In this document: piece after piece, positions 39,992-51,259 of the stretch
Layout of the letters: every line of letters begins with the position of its first letter
Position numbering within the stretch: the stretch's first letter is position 1
From: Burkholderiales bacterium PBB6
GTDB taxonomy: Bacteria; Pseudomonadota; Gammaproteobacteria; Burkholderiales; Burkholderiaceae_C
Assembly (NCBI GenBank): GCA_002255925.1
Contig: NKIH01000007.1
Location: 1-64,000 of the forward strand
DNA: 64,000 nt
Direction of reading: 5' to 3'
The notes under the pieces: generated by a model
What the model was told of the DNA's origin: nothing
The model's input: the letters and a program-made list of their open reading frames with translations, nothing else
Database searches by the model: none
Translations under genes and position numbers: made by a program

Positions 39992-40651
39992 TCACGCGGC
40001 GTGTCCGACGCGGTCAGCGCTCTCGTCGCGGGCCTCGTCGTCCAGGTGCTGTACATCCGCCCAGCCCACCAGCGTGAAGCCTTCGCCCGTCCACAGCAAG
40101 CGGTTGATGCCGGTGTTGGGCAACTCCCAGGTGCGCGGCGCATTCAGGGTGATGCGCGAGGCGGCCCGGTAGAAACAATCGAGCACGCCGCCGTGGGCCA
40201 CCAGCACCAGCGTCTTGCCGGCATGGGCCGTGGCCAGGCGGGTGAGCGTGGCCACGCAGCGGTCAAAGAAGCCCTGCAGGGTTTCGCCCTCGGGCGGGCC
40301 GAAGGCCGGGTCGCGCTTGCGCCACTCGGCGCTGCCTTCGGGGTATTGCTGCTCCACCTCGGCATAGGTGTGGCCCTGCCAGATGCCGAAGTGCCGCTCA
40401 CGCAGGCCGGCATCGGTGATGAGCGGCAGGCCCGTGACGGCGGCCACCGCCTGCGCCGTGGCGTAGGCCCGGGAGAGGTCGCTGCTGATCAGCACCTCGG
40501 GCGCGTCGTCCACCAGTGCCAGTGCGGCGCGGCGCGCCTGCTCCAGGCCGCGCTCATTCAGCGGAATGTCGAGCTGGCCCTGCAGCCGGGTTTCCACGTT
40601 CCAGGCGGTTTCGCCGTGGCGCAGGGCGATGATGCGTGTCACTCCCTGCAT
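39992..40651 (-). CDS. Histidine phosphatase family protein (phosphoglycerate mutase-like)
   Basis: The 219-residue protein has the branch 1 histidine phosphatase signature IIALRHGETAWNVETRLQGQLDIPLNERG, with catalytic RHG near position 12, a second active-site region SSDLSRAYATAQAV near 58, GLRERHFGIWQGHTYAE with the proton-donor Glu near 84 and the late His in LVLVAHGGVLDCFYR near 152. The substrate cannot be told from sequence; related enzymes include CobC and GpmB-type phosphatases. ATG 40651 overlaps the stop of the DUF1840 gene. Confidence 0.9.
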   Translation of the reverse strand: MQGVTRIIALRHGETAWNVETRLQGQLDIPLNERGLEQARRAALALVDDAPEVLISSDLSRAYATAQAVAAVTGLPLITDAGLRERHFGIWQGHTYAEVEQQYPEGSAEWRKRDPAFGPPEGETLQGFFDRCVATLTRLATAHAGKTLVLVAHGGVLDCFYRAASRITLNAPRTWELPNTGINRLLWTGEGFTLVGWADVQHLDDEARDESADRVGHAA

Positions 40652-41007
40652 CAAACACCCCAGACGATGGCCTGCTGCTCGCCGAGCGCACGCTGCATCA
40701 TGTCGATCAGCGGCCAGGCGCGCTGGCGCAGTGACACCACCGGCGCGCGGCTGGCGCCCGTGTCTTCCTTGTCGTCATCCGGGTTGGCCTCGTCGGCATG
40801 CTCGGCGGCACTCTTCAGCATCTCGGCCCGCACGGCTTCGTCGGCGGCAATCGCGGCCTGCAGGGCCTCCAGGGCAGCCGGCATCTGGCTCACTTCGATG
40901 ATGCCCCGGGGGCCGGGCTGCTTGCCGATCAGGCCGAGCACGCGGTCCCCGTTGGGGCCGAGCATGATGACGTCCGCGCACGCCTTGCTCTTGAACTTGT
41001 AGATCAT
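40651..41007 (-). CDS. DUF1840 family protein
   Basis: The 118-residue protein has the DUF1840 pattern of betaproteobacteria: IYKFKSKACADVIMLGPNGDRVLGLIGKQPGPRGIIEVSQMPAALEAL at the N-terminus, an acidic linker DEANPDDDKED and a C-terminal VSLRQRAWPLIDMMQRAL helix. The function is unknown. ATG 41007 is the first codon of the conserved part. It is coupled to the histidine phosphatase gene by overlapping stop and start codons. Confidence 0.85.
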   Translation of the reverse strand: MIYKFKSKACADVIMLGPNGDRVLGLIGKQPGPRGIIEVSQMPAALEALQAAIAADEAVRAEMLKSAAEHADEANPDDDKEDTGASRAPVVSLRQRAWPLIDMMQRALGEQQAIVWGV

Positions 41008-41100
41008 GAACGCCTCGCTGCCCGCCCGACGTGGGCCGGCCACCGGCCACATTGTGCCCGCCGGTCTGGCGGGCGTCGGTGCGGCGCGGGGCGCCCCTGC

Positions 41101-43218
41101 TCAGGCCACGCCGGCTTCGGGCGCGGCTGGCTCATTGGCCGCCGGCGCACGGCCGCGCGGGCGCGCCGCGATCTCGAAGCCGCGCACATCCAGCGCCGGG
41201 GCGCACAGCTGGCCCTGCCAGCCCGCGCAGCCGGCGTCACACAACCAGCGGCGCTGCGCCTCGTTGTCGACGCCCACGGCATAGACGGGCAACTTCAGCG
41301 CCTGGGCAAAGGCCACGATGGCCTGCGCCAGCGCGGTGTCGGGCGTGGCACGCTGCAGGCCGCGCACCAGGCTGCGGTCCAGCTTCACGGCGGCCAGCGG
41401 AAACCGCCGCCACAGGGCCAGCGCGGTGTCGCCGGCGCCGACGTTGTCGAGCACCATGCGCACGCCCAGGCGGTGCAGCGCCTGCAGGTTGAAAAGCGCC
41501 GATTCGGCGTCGGCCTGCAGGGCACATTCCTGCAAGTCCAGCTCCAGCATGTTGGCGGCCCAGCCGGTCGATTCCAGCAGCGCCGCTACCCGGCGGGCAT
41601 AACCGGGCTGGCCGAGGGAGGCCGCGCTCACGTTCACGCACAGGGTCAGCGCCATGCCGGCCTGCCGCCAAGCCACGGCCTGGTGCAGCGCGCGTTCCAG
41701 CGCCCAGTCGTCCAGCGGCACCATCAGGCCCAAGCGCTGCACGTCCCCGAGGAACTGCGCCGGCAGTTGCAGGCCACGCACCGGGTCGTGCCAGCGCAGC
41801 AGGGCCTCGGCCGCCACGACCTGGCCGGTGCGCGCGTCCACGCGGGGCTGCCAGTGCAGGCGGAAGGCGTCATCGGCCCGGCCTTCACGCACGGCGCGCT
41901 CCAGGCGTTCCAGGTGCTGGCGTTCATCGTCGGCCAGGCCGGTGTGCACGGTCCAGCCGCGCGCACCGCCGTCGCGGCCGTTGCGTTGCAGGGCGGCTTC
42001 GGCATGGGCGAGCAGGTCTTCGGCGCAACCACCGCCGCGCGGCGTGGCGGCCAGGCCGATCTGCAGGCGCAAACCTTCGGTGGCCAGCAGGCCGGCAGGC
42101 AGGCGGCGGGCGATGCCCTGCAGGCGCTCGGCCAGCCGCTCGGCGGCCGATTCACCGCCTTGCTGCAGCATCACGGCGAAGCGCGCGCCGCCCAGACGGG
42201 CCACGCGCGCATGGGCCGGCGCGCAGGCGCGCAGGCCCTCCACCAGTTCATCCAGGGCGCGGGCGCGGTTGCGGCCGCTGATGGCGAACAGCGCCTGCGC
42301 ATCGAAACTCAGGCACAGCAAAGCCACCGAGGGCTCGCCCGGGCGCGCCAGCGCTTCGTCCAGCGCCAGCAGCAGGCCGCTGCGGTTGGGCCACAGCGTG
42401 AGGCTGTCGACACCGGTGGTGCCGATCTCGCGCGGGGCGCTGCTCAGCTTGCGGCCACTTTCGCGGAACGACCACACGCGGCCGATGGGACGACCGGCGC
42501 TCCACTGCGGCTGCGTCTGGCGCTCCAGCGTGATGCCGCTGAGCAGGGTGATGTGGTCGGTCGTGCTGAGCATCAGCTGCTGCCCGATCTGGTGCAGCCG
42601 GCGCTGGTAATCGGCGGGCTGCAGCACGGCCAGACGCATCCAGTCGAACACGGCTTCGTCGCTGCGGTCGGCCAGGGCCGCTTCGGGCAGCTCCCACAAA
42701 GTGGCAAAGCGCCGGTTGAAGGCGCAGATGTGGCCCGACAGGTCGGTCACCAGGATGCCGTCAGCGGTGGCCTCCAGCGTGGCCCGAAGTTCAGCGAGCA
42801 GGGTTTCGCGCTCCAGCGCGGCGGCCGCTTCGGCGCTGCGGTCACGCAGGCGCACCAGCAGGCTGTGGGGCTGGGCGCCGCCCATGGGCACCACGCTGCG
42901 GTGCACCAGGGCCAGGCCGCCGTGTTCACGCGGCAATTCCAGGTCAGAGCTCAACCGGCCGACCCGGCCGGCACGCACTTCGGCCCAGTAGGCAGCGTCT
43001 TCCAGCGTGGGCAGCAGTTCATCGGCGGCGGTGCCCGGCCATTGGTGCGCGGGCTGGCCGAGCCAGTCGGCGCCCGCGCGGTTGATGGCGCGCAGGGTGC
43101 AACTGGCCACATCGACCAGCCAGGCCGGCTCGTCGAGCACCTGCAGCCACTCCTGGGCGCCAGCGGCGTCCTCGGTGCCGTCGAGCCAGGCTTGCAGGCC
43201 TGGTTCGCGGGGAATCAT
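41101..43218 (-). CDS. Degenerate GGDEF-EAL protein with PAS domains
   Basis: The 705-residue protein has PAS-like sensing segments (about 20-270), a GGDEF-like domain (about 275-430) and an EAL domain (about 440-690). The GGDEF site is replaced by GARFAVML, so no cyclase activity is expected. In the EAL domain the signature is AEALLRWHDP and the NVS segment LCVNVSA is kept. However, the metal-binding DDFGTG is DNVGAGD and the AEGVE segment is YAVGVDN, losing catalytic acids. It is most likely a non-catalytic c-di-GMP effector or partner. It overlaps the HD-GYP gene by 4 bp. Confidence 0.86.
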   Translation of the reverse strand: MIPREPGLQAWLDGTEDAAGAQEWLQVLDEPAWLVDVASCTLRAINRAGADWLGQPAHQWPGTAADELLPTLEDAAYWAEVRAGRVGRLSSDLELPREHGGLALVHRSVVPMGGAQPHSLLVRLRDRSAEAAAALERETLLAELRATLEATADGILVTDLSGHICAFNRRFATLWELPEAALADRSDEAVFDWMRLAVLQPADYQRRLHQIGQQLMLSTTDHITLLSGITLERQTQPQWSAGRPIGRVWSFRESGRKLSSAPREIGTTGVDSLTLWPNRSGLLLALDEALARPGEPSVALLCLSFDAQALFAISGRNRARALDELVEGLRACAPAHARVARLGGARFAVMLQQGGESAAERLAERLQGIARRLPAGLLATEGLRLQIGLAATPRGGGCAEDLLAHAEAALQRNGRDGGARGWTVHTGLADDERQHLERLERAVREGRADDAFRLHWQPRVDARTGQVVAAEALLRWHDPVRGLQLPAQFLGDVQRLGLMVPLDDWALERALHQAVAWRQAGMALTLCVNVSAASLGQPGYARRVAALLESTGWAANMLELDLQECALQADAESALFNLQALHRLGVRMVLDNVGAGDTALALWRRFPLAAVKLDRSLVRGLQRATPDTALAQAIVAFAQALKLPVYAVGVDNEAQRRWLCDAGCAGWQGQLCAPALDVRGFEIAARPRGRAPAANEPAAPEAGVA

Positions 43219-44564
43219 GCCGCCTCCGGCAAGGGCTGCGGGGCCTCGACGTCAAAGAAGTAGGCCACGCGCTGTCGGGGGCGCAGGTATTCGGCGGCAC
43301 GGGCGGGCAGCTGCGCGGCCTTCAGGCTGCGACGGATGCCGAGGTCGCCTTCGCGGTCGAGGTCAAGGTGCAGCGCCTGGTCGGCCGGCACACCGGCTTC
43401 GTACACCAGCACGCGCGGCTTGAGCGGGCGGGCGGCGTTCACCGTCATCACCATCGCGTAGCGCTCGTCAGACAGCTGCACCACCGAGCCCGGCGGGTAG
43501 ATGCCCATCAGGCGGATGAAGCCGCTGAGCATGTCGGCGTCGAACTTGTTGCGGCTCTGCGCGAACATGCGCGAGAGCGCCTCGTGCGGCGTCAGCGACT
43601 TCGACGGCACCGCCGCGTTGCACAGGTTGTCGTAGGTGTTGACCATCGCCACGATGCGGGCCGCCGGGCTGATCTGGGTCAGGTGCGCGCCACGCGGGTA
43701 GCCGGTGCCGTCCGCCAGTTCGTGGTGCTGCGCCAGCACCAGCAGCGCGCCGTTGCTCAGGCCCATGCGCTGGCCCTGGGCCACGCCCTTGGCCACATGG
43801 TCGCGGTAAAGCGCGGCTTCGGCGTGGGTGAAGTCGTCGTGCAGCAGGCGCACGCGGTCAGGCAGCGCCAGCTTGCCAACGTCGTGCAGCAAGGCGCCCA
43901 CGCCGATGTCCATCAGCACGCTGTCTTCCAGTTCCAGCGCGCGGGCCAGCAGCAGCGAGATCACGGTCACGTTCATCGCATGGGCCGAGTGGCGGTCGCC
44001 GCCGGGCTCACCCAGCACGCGCAGGCACAGCTCGCCGTCCACCAGCATCTTGTCCAGCAGGGCGCGGGTCAGCATGTCGGCGCTTTCGCGTGCCTTCACC
44101 GGGGTGCCCACCACGGCGTCGCTGATGCGGCGCAGGTCACGGCAGGCTTCGCCGTACTGGCGCTCACATTGGCGCAGCGCGGCTTGCTGGGCAGACACGC
44201 GCTCGGCCTGCTCACGCCGGGCCTGCACGGCGGCGGCTTCGGCCGCACGGCGAGCGGCCTGGGCCTGGTCGGCGGCACTGGTGCCACCTGCGCCGGCCTG
44301 CTCATCGTTGGCCGCCGGGGTGACGGCGTCGTCAACGGCAGCCACGCCTTCACCTGCGGGCACCACGGCCACGCCGTGGATGTCCACATCGCTGCGCTCG
44401 GGGCTCCAGCGCACCTGGCGCAGCCCCAGCCCTTGAATGGTCTCGATCTGCTCAGCCGACGCGATCTTGAAGCTCGACAGCGGGAAGGGATGCGCCATCC
44501 AGCCCACGTCCAGATGCACAAACATCCCGACGCGCAACGCTTGAACCGACACCGTATCCGACAT
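43215..44564 (-). CDS. HD-GYP domain c-di-GMP phosphodiesterase with DUF3391
   Basis: The 449-residue protein starts with a DUF3391 domain (VQALRVGMFVHLDVGWMAHPFPLSSFKI), then an Ala/Gln-rich coiled region (about 95-155) and an HD-GYP domain (about 170-390). The metal-binding motif LLHDVGKLALPDRV and the full signature QHHELADGTGYPRG are present, so hydrolysis of cyclic di-GMP is expected. ATG 44564 begins the DUF3391 part. It is the first gene of a two-gene unit with the degenerate EAL protein. Confidence 0.92.
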   Translation of the reverse strand: MSDTVSVQALRVGMFVHLDVGWMAHPFPLSSFKIASAEQIETIQGLGLRQVRWSPERSDVDIHGVAVVPAGEGVAAVDDAVTPAANDEQAGAGGTSAADQAQAARRAAEAAAVQARREQAERVSAQQAALRQCERQYGEACRDLRRISDAVVGTPVKARESADMLTRALLDKMLVDGELCLRVLGEPGGDRHSAHAMNVTVISLLLARALELEDSVLMDIGVGALLHDVGKLALPDRVRLLHDDFTHAEAALYRDHVAKGVAQGQRMGLSNGALLVLAQHHELADGTGYPRGAHLTQISPAARIVAMVNTYDNLCNAAVPSKSLTPHEALSRMFAQSRNKFDADMLSGFIRLMGIYPPGSVVQLSDERYAMVMTVNAARPLKPRVLVYEAGVPADQALHLDLDREGDLGIRRSLKAAQLPARAAEYLRPRQRVAYFFDVEAPQPLPEAA

Positions 44565-44706
44565 GACTATGTTTCCCTGTGCTTGGTCGCCCGGGATCGC
44601 CGGGACGACTTCTCTGCACTGGTCATCGGCCATGCTGGCTGAAAACTTGAGACAGGTTGCAACGCGCTGCAACCGAACGCTCAAGCCAAAGCAGCGCCGG
44701 CCGAAG

Positions 44707-46908
<2,202 letters not shown>

Positions 46909-47102
46909 CACGCGGCTGACACGGGGCCGTCACGCTCCTTGCACATACGCTGACCAGAATTGAAGTGAAAGAGGTCACGGATTGAGGCGCCATTAGTCGC
47001 CTTAGCCCTCGCCTCATCTGCTTTCACGCGTCGCGAACCGCAGCCGCCCGGCCCGCACCGGGGGGCTGCGCTTGTTTGTGGCGCCACACGATCTGGTTCG
47101 CC

Positions 47103-47516
47103 ATGCTGCACTTCGACGAAACACCGCCCCGCAAGGCCCGCATCGAGATCATTCCGATGATCGACGTGATGATGTTCCTGCTGATCTTCTTCGTGCTGAT
47201 CAGCACCAACGTCATCCCCAGCTTCGGCCTGAAGACCGCCCTGCCCGACAGCAGCACCGCGCAACGCATGGTCACCGACCAGCGGCCGGTCATCGTCACG
47301 CTCGGCGCTGACGGCAGCGTCTCGCTCGACGGCCAGGCCGTGCCGGCCGGCACCCTCACCGCCCGGGTGCAGAGCATCCATCAACAAGACTCGCGCAAGC
47401 GCTTTGTCATCAACGCCGACCAGTCGGTGAAGTGGCAATCCGTGGTGGATGTGATGGACGCACTCCGCGCCCAGGGCATCGACGCCATCACCTTCGCCAC
47501 CAAGCGGGTCGGCTGA
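47103..47516 (+). CDS. exbD: ExbD/TolR family protein
   Basis: ExbD works with ExbB in the inner membrane to turn proton flow into movement of TonB. The 137-residue protein has one N-terminal membrane segment with the essential aspartate in IPMIDVMMFLLIFFVL near 21, followed by a periplasmic domain (VIVTLGADGSVSLDG, KRFVINADQSVKWQSVVDVMDALRAQGI). It is the first gene of a five-gene unit; its stop overlaps the tonB start (TGATG). ATG 47103 has no strong ribosome site. Confidence 0.93.
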   Translation: MLHFDETPPRKARIEIIPMIDVMMFLLIFFVLISTNVIPSFGLKTALPDSSTAQRMVTDQRPVIVTLGADGSVSLDGQAVPAGTLTARVQSIHQQDSRKRFVINADQSVKWQSVVDVMDALRAQGIDAITFATKRVG

Positions 47517-48238
47517 TGATCGACTGGCTGAACGACCGCCGCGATCCGGCGGCGCTGGGCACGGCCGTGCTGTTCCTGACCGCCGGCTGGTGGGGCTTGC
47601 AGCATCTGCCGGCAGCGGTGTCCACCGCCCCGGTCAGCAATGAGGTGAAGGTGCAGTGGGAAGACCTGCCCGCCCCCACCCCGGCTGAACCCACGCCGCC
47701 CGCACCGCCGCGCCCTGCGCCAGACGTGCCGCCGACCAGCGCAGGCCAGCCGCCCACACCGGCGCCGGCTGCGCCCGTGTTGTCGCCCAACGCCACGGAA
47801 GTGGCCACCGGGCCGACGAGCACGGCGCCTGCCGCTCCTGCCGCACCGCCTGCGCTGGCCACGCCACCTGCGCCCACCGCCACGGCACCAGCAGCACCCG
47901 CCGCTCCGCCCGCGCCCGCGCCACGCGCCCACGCCTCGGCCGAGCAGGGTTACGCCAGCCAGCTGCGCGGCTACCTGAACAGCATCAAGCGCTACCCCAA
48001 CAGCCGCGAGGCCCGCCAGCTGCGCCCCACCGGCACGGTGCGCGTTTGGCTGGAGCTCTCGCGCAACGGCCAGTTGCAGGGCGCCGGCATCGAGAACAGC
48101 GGCGGCTCGTCGCTGCTGGATGTGGAGGCGCTGCGCACCGTGCGCGGCGGCCGCTACCCCGCCATGCCCGACGACGCCTACCCCGGCCAGGCCAGCAACC
48201 GTTTCGTGATCGCCATCGACTACACGCTCGACGACTGA
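47516..48238 (+). CDS. tonB: TonB family energy transducer
   Basis: The 240-residue protein has an N-terminal membrane anchor (ALGTAVLFLTAGWWGLQHL), a long Pro/Ala-rich linker (about 48-140) that spans the periplasm, and a C-terminal TonB domain (GYASQLRGYLNSIKRYPNSREARQLRPTGTVRVWLELSRNG near 148). TonB links the ExbB-ExbD motor to an outer-membrane receptor. It probably serves the receptor encoded next to it. Start ATG 47516 overlaps the exbD stop. Confidence 0.92.
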   Translation: MIDWLNDRRDPAALGTAVLFLTAGWWGLQHLPAAVSTAPVSNEVKVQWEDLPAPTPAEPTPPAPPRPAPDVPPTSAGQPPTPAPAAPVLSPNATEVATGPTSTAPAAPAAPPALATPPAPTATAPAAPAAPPAPAPRAHASAEQGYASQLRGYLNSIKRYPNSREARQLRPTGTVRVWLELSRNGQLQGAGIENSGGSSLLDVEALRTVRGGRYPAMPDDAYPGQASNRFVIAIDYTLDD

Positions 48239-48290
48239 TCGACCCACCTGTTTTTTCTTGCAGCAACACCCTCCCACAAGGACACCCACC

Positions 48291-50675
48291 ATGCGCCCCT
48301 TCACGCTCAATGCCATCACCCTGGCACTGCTGGCCCTGACCGCCCACGGCCAGGCCCTGGCACAACAAGCCGGCACCGACATCGGCAAGATCACCGTCAC
48401 CGGCGAAGGTGACAAGCTCGGCACCGGCCTGCTGGTCGACGAAGACACGCCCAAGGCCAAGAGCACGGTCACCAAGGCCCAGCTCGACAAGGTGCGCGCC
48501 AGCTCGAACCCGTTCCAGGCCATGTCGCTGATGCCCGGCGTGAACAGCTACAGCTACGACGCCACCGGCCTGTTCGGCGGCAGCCTGCGCGTGCGCGGCT
48601 TCAACAGCGACCAGATGGGCTTCACCATCAACGGCGCACCGGTGAATGACTCGGGCAACTTCGCGGTTTATCCGCAGGAATACACCGACCTGGAAAACAC
48701 CTGCGAAATCTCGCTGACCCAGGGCGCCTCCGACACCGAAGCCCCGCATGTGGGCGCCTCGGGCGGCAATGTCGGCATCAATTCCTGCGGCGCGAATGAC
48801 AAGGCCCGCGTGCGCGCCTCGCTGTCGGCCGGCAGCCTGAGCTATCGCCGCGTCTTCCTGCGCGGTGACACCGGCCAGATCGGTGACTTCAAGGGCTTTG
48901 CCTCGATCAGCAGCAGCCAGGTCGACAAGTGGAAGGGCGAGGGCAAGGCCGACCGCACCCACATCGACGCCGGCGCCGAGTTCAAGCTGGGCGACGTCAA
49001 GCTGAACGCCGGCATCCTCTACAACAAGGCCGTCAACAACAACTTCCGCACGCTGACGCTGGATCAGGTGGGCACGCTGGGCTACACGGCTGATTTCGCC
49101 ACCGTCGTGCCGCAGCACCTGACGCCCGTGGCTGGCACCGCCCAGAACGAAAGCACCATCGCATCGGGCACCGCCTACTACGGCTACGCCCTGAACCCGT
49201 TCGAAAACTACCTGCTGACGGCCGGCGCGCATGTGCAGCTCTCCCCCGTCACCCGCCTCGATGTGGAGCCGTACTTCTGGTACGGCTACGGCACCGGCGG
49301 CGTGCAGCAGACCTCGGTGGCCGAGAGCTCCGGCAGCACCCGCCTGGGCGGCGGCGTGAAGGACATCAACGGTGACGGCGACACGCTCGACACCATCATG
49401 GTCTACCGCGGCAGCCTGACGGAAACCCACCGCCCTGGCGTGACCATCAAGCTCAGCCATTCGATGGACAACCACCAGCTGCTCGGCGGCGTGTGGATGG
49501 AGCGTGCGAACCACCGCCAGACCCAGCCGGCCACCACCGTGGACAACAACGGCGCCATCGCCACCAAGTGGCTCGACAGCGACGGCGCGCTGCTGCGCCG
49601 CGCCGACGGCACGCTCTACCAGGGCCGTGACTGGAAGACGGTGTCGACCGGCCAGAGCGCCTTCCTGCAGGACACGATCGACGTGGACAGCCAGTGGCGC
49701 GTGATCCCGGGCGTGAGCTGGCGCTCGATCAAGCGCGAGTTCACCAACACCGCCAACGACGGCTCCGGCGGCGGTGCCGACTATGTGCTGACGCGTCGCT
49801 ACTCGGAAGTGCTGCCGAGCCTGAACACCAGCTTCCAGTTCACGCCGGAAGTGCAAGCCTTTGCCGGCATCTCGAAGAACCTGCGTGCACCGAGCAACTT
49901 CGAACTCGGCAATGCGGTCACCAGCGTGGTCTACGTGAACGGTGCACCGTCGACCTACGTGGTGCAGGTGCGCAACAGCGTGAAGCAGGAAACCGCCGTC
50001 AACCTCGACATGGGCGCGCGCTTCAAGACGCCGCTGGTCAAGGGCAGCGTCACCGGCTTCTACACCCGCTTCACCGACCGCATCGGCTCAGGCTACGACC
50101 CGGTGCAGGCCGGCAAGTTCGACATCAACGTCGGCGACTCCACCATGAAGGGCCTGGAGGTGGAACTGGGCACCGTGCCTTACATGGGCTTCAGCGCCTA
50201 CGCGTCGGGCACCTACACGGTCAGCACGCTCGACAACGACCTGCTGAACTCGTATGTGGACAGCGTGACGAAGAAGGTCGTGAGCTACACCGCCGCCACC
50301 TCTGGCAAGCAGTTCCCCGACACCCCGAAGGGCATGGCCGCACTGGCCCTGCAATGGTCGGACGGCCCGCTGATGCTGAACCTGTCGGGCAAGTACACCA
50401 GCCGCCGCTACACCACGATGACGAACGATCAGTCGATCGGTGGCTACACCACCATCGACTTCAACGCCGCCTGGCAGCTGCCCGCCACCGACTGGACCCG
50501 CAACACCGTGCTGCGCCTGAACGTGAGCAACCTGACGAACAAGCAGTACCTGCTGGCCAACTCCGGCAGCGGCTCCAGCTTCACCGTCAATGCCACCGGC
50601 GCCGGCTCGTCGCAGCCGTCGCTGTACCAAGGCGCACCGCGCTTCGTGAGCATGTCCCTGCAGACTGACTTCTGA
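48291..50675 (+). CDS. TonB-dependent outer-membrane receptor, cargo possibly nucleotides or phosphate esters
   Basis: The 794-residue protein has a signal peptide (ITLALLALTAHGQALAQ), a plug domain (about 35-190; SSNPFQAMSLMPGVNSYSYDATGLFGGSLRVRGFNSDQMGFTINGAPVND) and a beta-barrel with a final strand GAPRFVSMSLQTDF ending in phenylalanine. It is embedded between tonB and exbB and followed by a secreted 5'-nucleotidase, so the cargo may be a nucleotide, nucleoside or another phosphate ester; this is inference from context. ATG 48291 has AAGGA about 9 bases upstream. Confidence 0.9.
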   Translation: MRPFTLNAITLALLALTAHGQALAQQAGTDIGKITVTGEGDKLGTGLLVDEDTPKAKSTVTKAQLDKVRASSNPFQAMSLMPGVNSYSYDATGLFGGSLRVRGFNSDQMGFTINGAPVNDSGNFAVYPQEYTDLENTCEISLTQGASDTEAPHVGASGGNVGINSCGANDKARVRASLSAGSLSYRRVFLRGDTGQIGDFKGFASISSSQVDKWKGEGKADRTHIDAGAEFKLGDVKLNAGILYNKAVNNNFRTLTLDQVGTLGYTADFATVVPQHLTPVAGTAQNESTIASGTAYYGYALNPFENYLLTAGAHVQLSPVTRLDVEPYFWYGYGTGGVQQTSVAESSGSTRLGGGVKDINGDGDTLDTIMVYRGSLTETHRPGVTIKLSHSMDNHQLLGGVWMERANHRQTQPATTVDNNGAIATKWLDSDGALLRRADGTLYQGRDWKTVSTGQSAFLQDTIDVDSQWRVIPGVSWRSIKREFTNTANDGSGGGADYVLTRRYSEVLPSLNTSFQFTPEVQAFAGISKNLRAPSNFELGNAVTSVVYVNGAPSTYVVQVRNSVKQETAVNLDMGARFKTPLVKGSVTGFYTRFTDRIGSGYDPVQAGKFDINVGDSTMKGLEVELGTVPYMGFSAYASGTYTVSTLDNDLLNSYVDSVTKKVVSYTAATSGKQFPDTPKGMAALALQWSDGPLMLNLSGKYTSRRYTTMTNDQSIGGYTTIDFNAAWQLPATDWTRNTVLRLNVSNLTNKQYLLANSGSGSSFTVNATGAGSSQPSLYQGAPRFVSMSLQTDF

Positions 50676-50677
50676 CC

Positions 50678-51259
50678 ATGAACTTCAATTTCTTCCACGA
50701 CCTCGTGCTGGTGGCCATGGCGGGGCTGATGGCCCTGGCCCTGATCGTCATCGTCGAGCGCCTGATCTACAACACCTTCGTCATCCGGGCGCGCAAGCGC
50801 CTGCTGGCCGCCCTGACCCAGCCGGGTGAGGGCGCCCTGCAAGCCGAGCTGGCCCGTCCCAGCCACGGCCCGCATGCCAACATGGTGGCCGGCGTTCGTT
50901 CGCTGAAGACCAGCGACCCCGAGCGCATGGACCTGAAGGTGCAGGCGCTCTACCTGGAGCAGCAAAGCAGCGTGCGCCGCGGCCTGTGGCTGCTGGACAC
51001 CACCATCACGCTGTCGCCGCTGCTCGGCCTGCTGGGCACCATCCTGGGCATCATCGACACCTTCACCGCACTGGCGGCACAAGGCGTCTCTGATCCGCAG
51101 GCGGTGAGCCGCGGCATCGGCACCGCGCTGATCGCCACGGCGGCGGGCATCGGCATCGCGGTGTTCTGTCTGGTGTTCAACAACTTCTTCACCGAACGCG
51201 TTGAGCGGATCAATGAAGAACTGAAGGTGCTGGCCCTCGGCCAGGCCGGGGAGGCTTGA
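50678..51259 (+). CDS. exbB: ExbB/TolQ family proton channel protein
   Basis: The 193-residue protein has three membrane helices (LVLVAMAGLMALALIVIV at the start, then TTITLSPLLGLLGTILGIIDTF and ALIATAAGIGIAVFCLVF). The family core LSPLLGLLGTILGII is near 109. With ExbD it forms the proton-driven motor for TonB. The gene follows the receptor stop by 2 bp, and its own stop overlaps the nucleotidase start. Having the receptor between tonB/exbD and exbB is an unusual order. Confidence 0.93.
   Translation: MNFNFFHDLVLVAMAGLMALALIVIVERLIYNTFVIRARKRLLAALTQPGEGALQAELARPSHGPHANMVAGVRSLKTSDPERMDLKVQALYLEQQSSVRRGLWLLDTTITLSPLLGLLGTILGIIDTFTALAAQGVSDPQAVSRGIGTALIATAAGIGIAVFCLVFNNFFTERVERINEELKVLALGQAGEA

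Noticed and set aside
40798-43263. A plus-strand open frame of about 820 codons opposite the GGDEF/EAL gene.
   Set aside because: It is a chance frame caused by high third-position GC. The minus strand carries clear EAL motifs.
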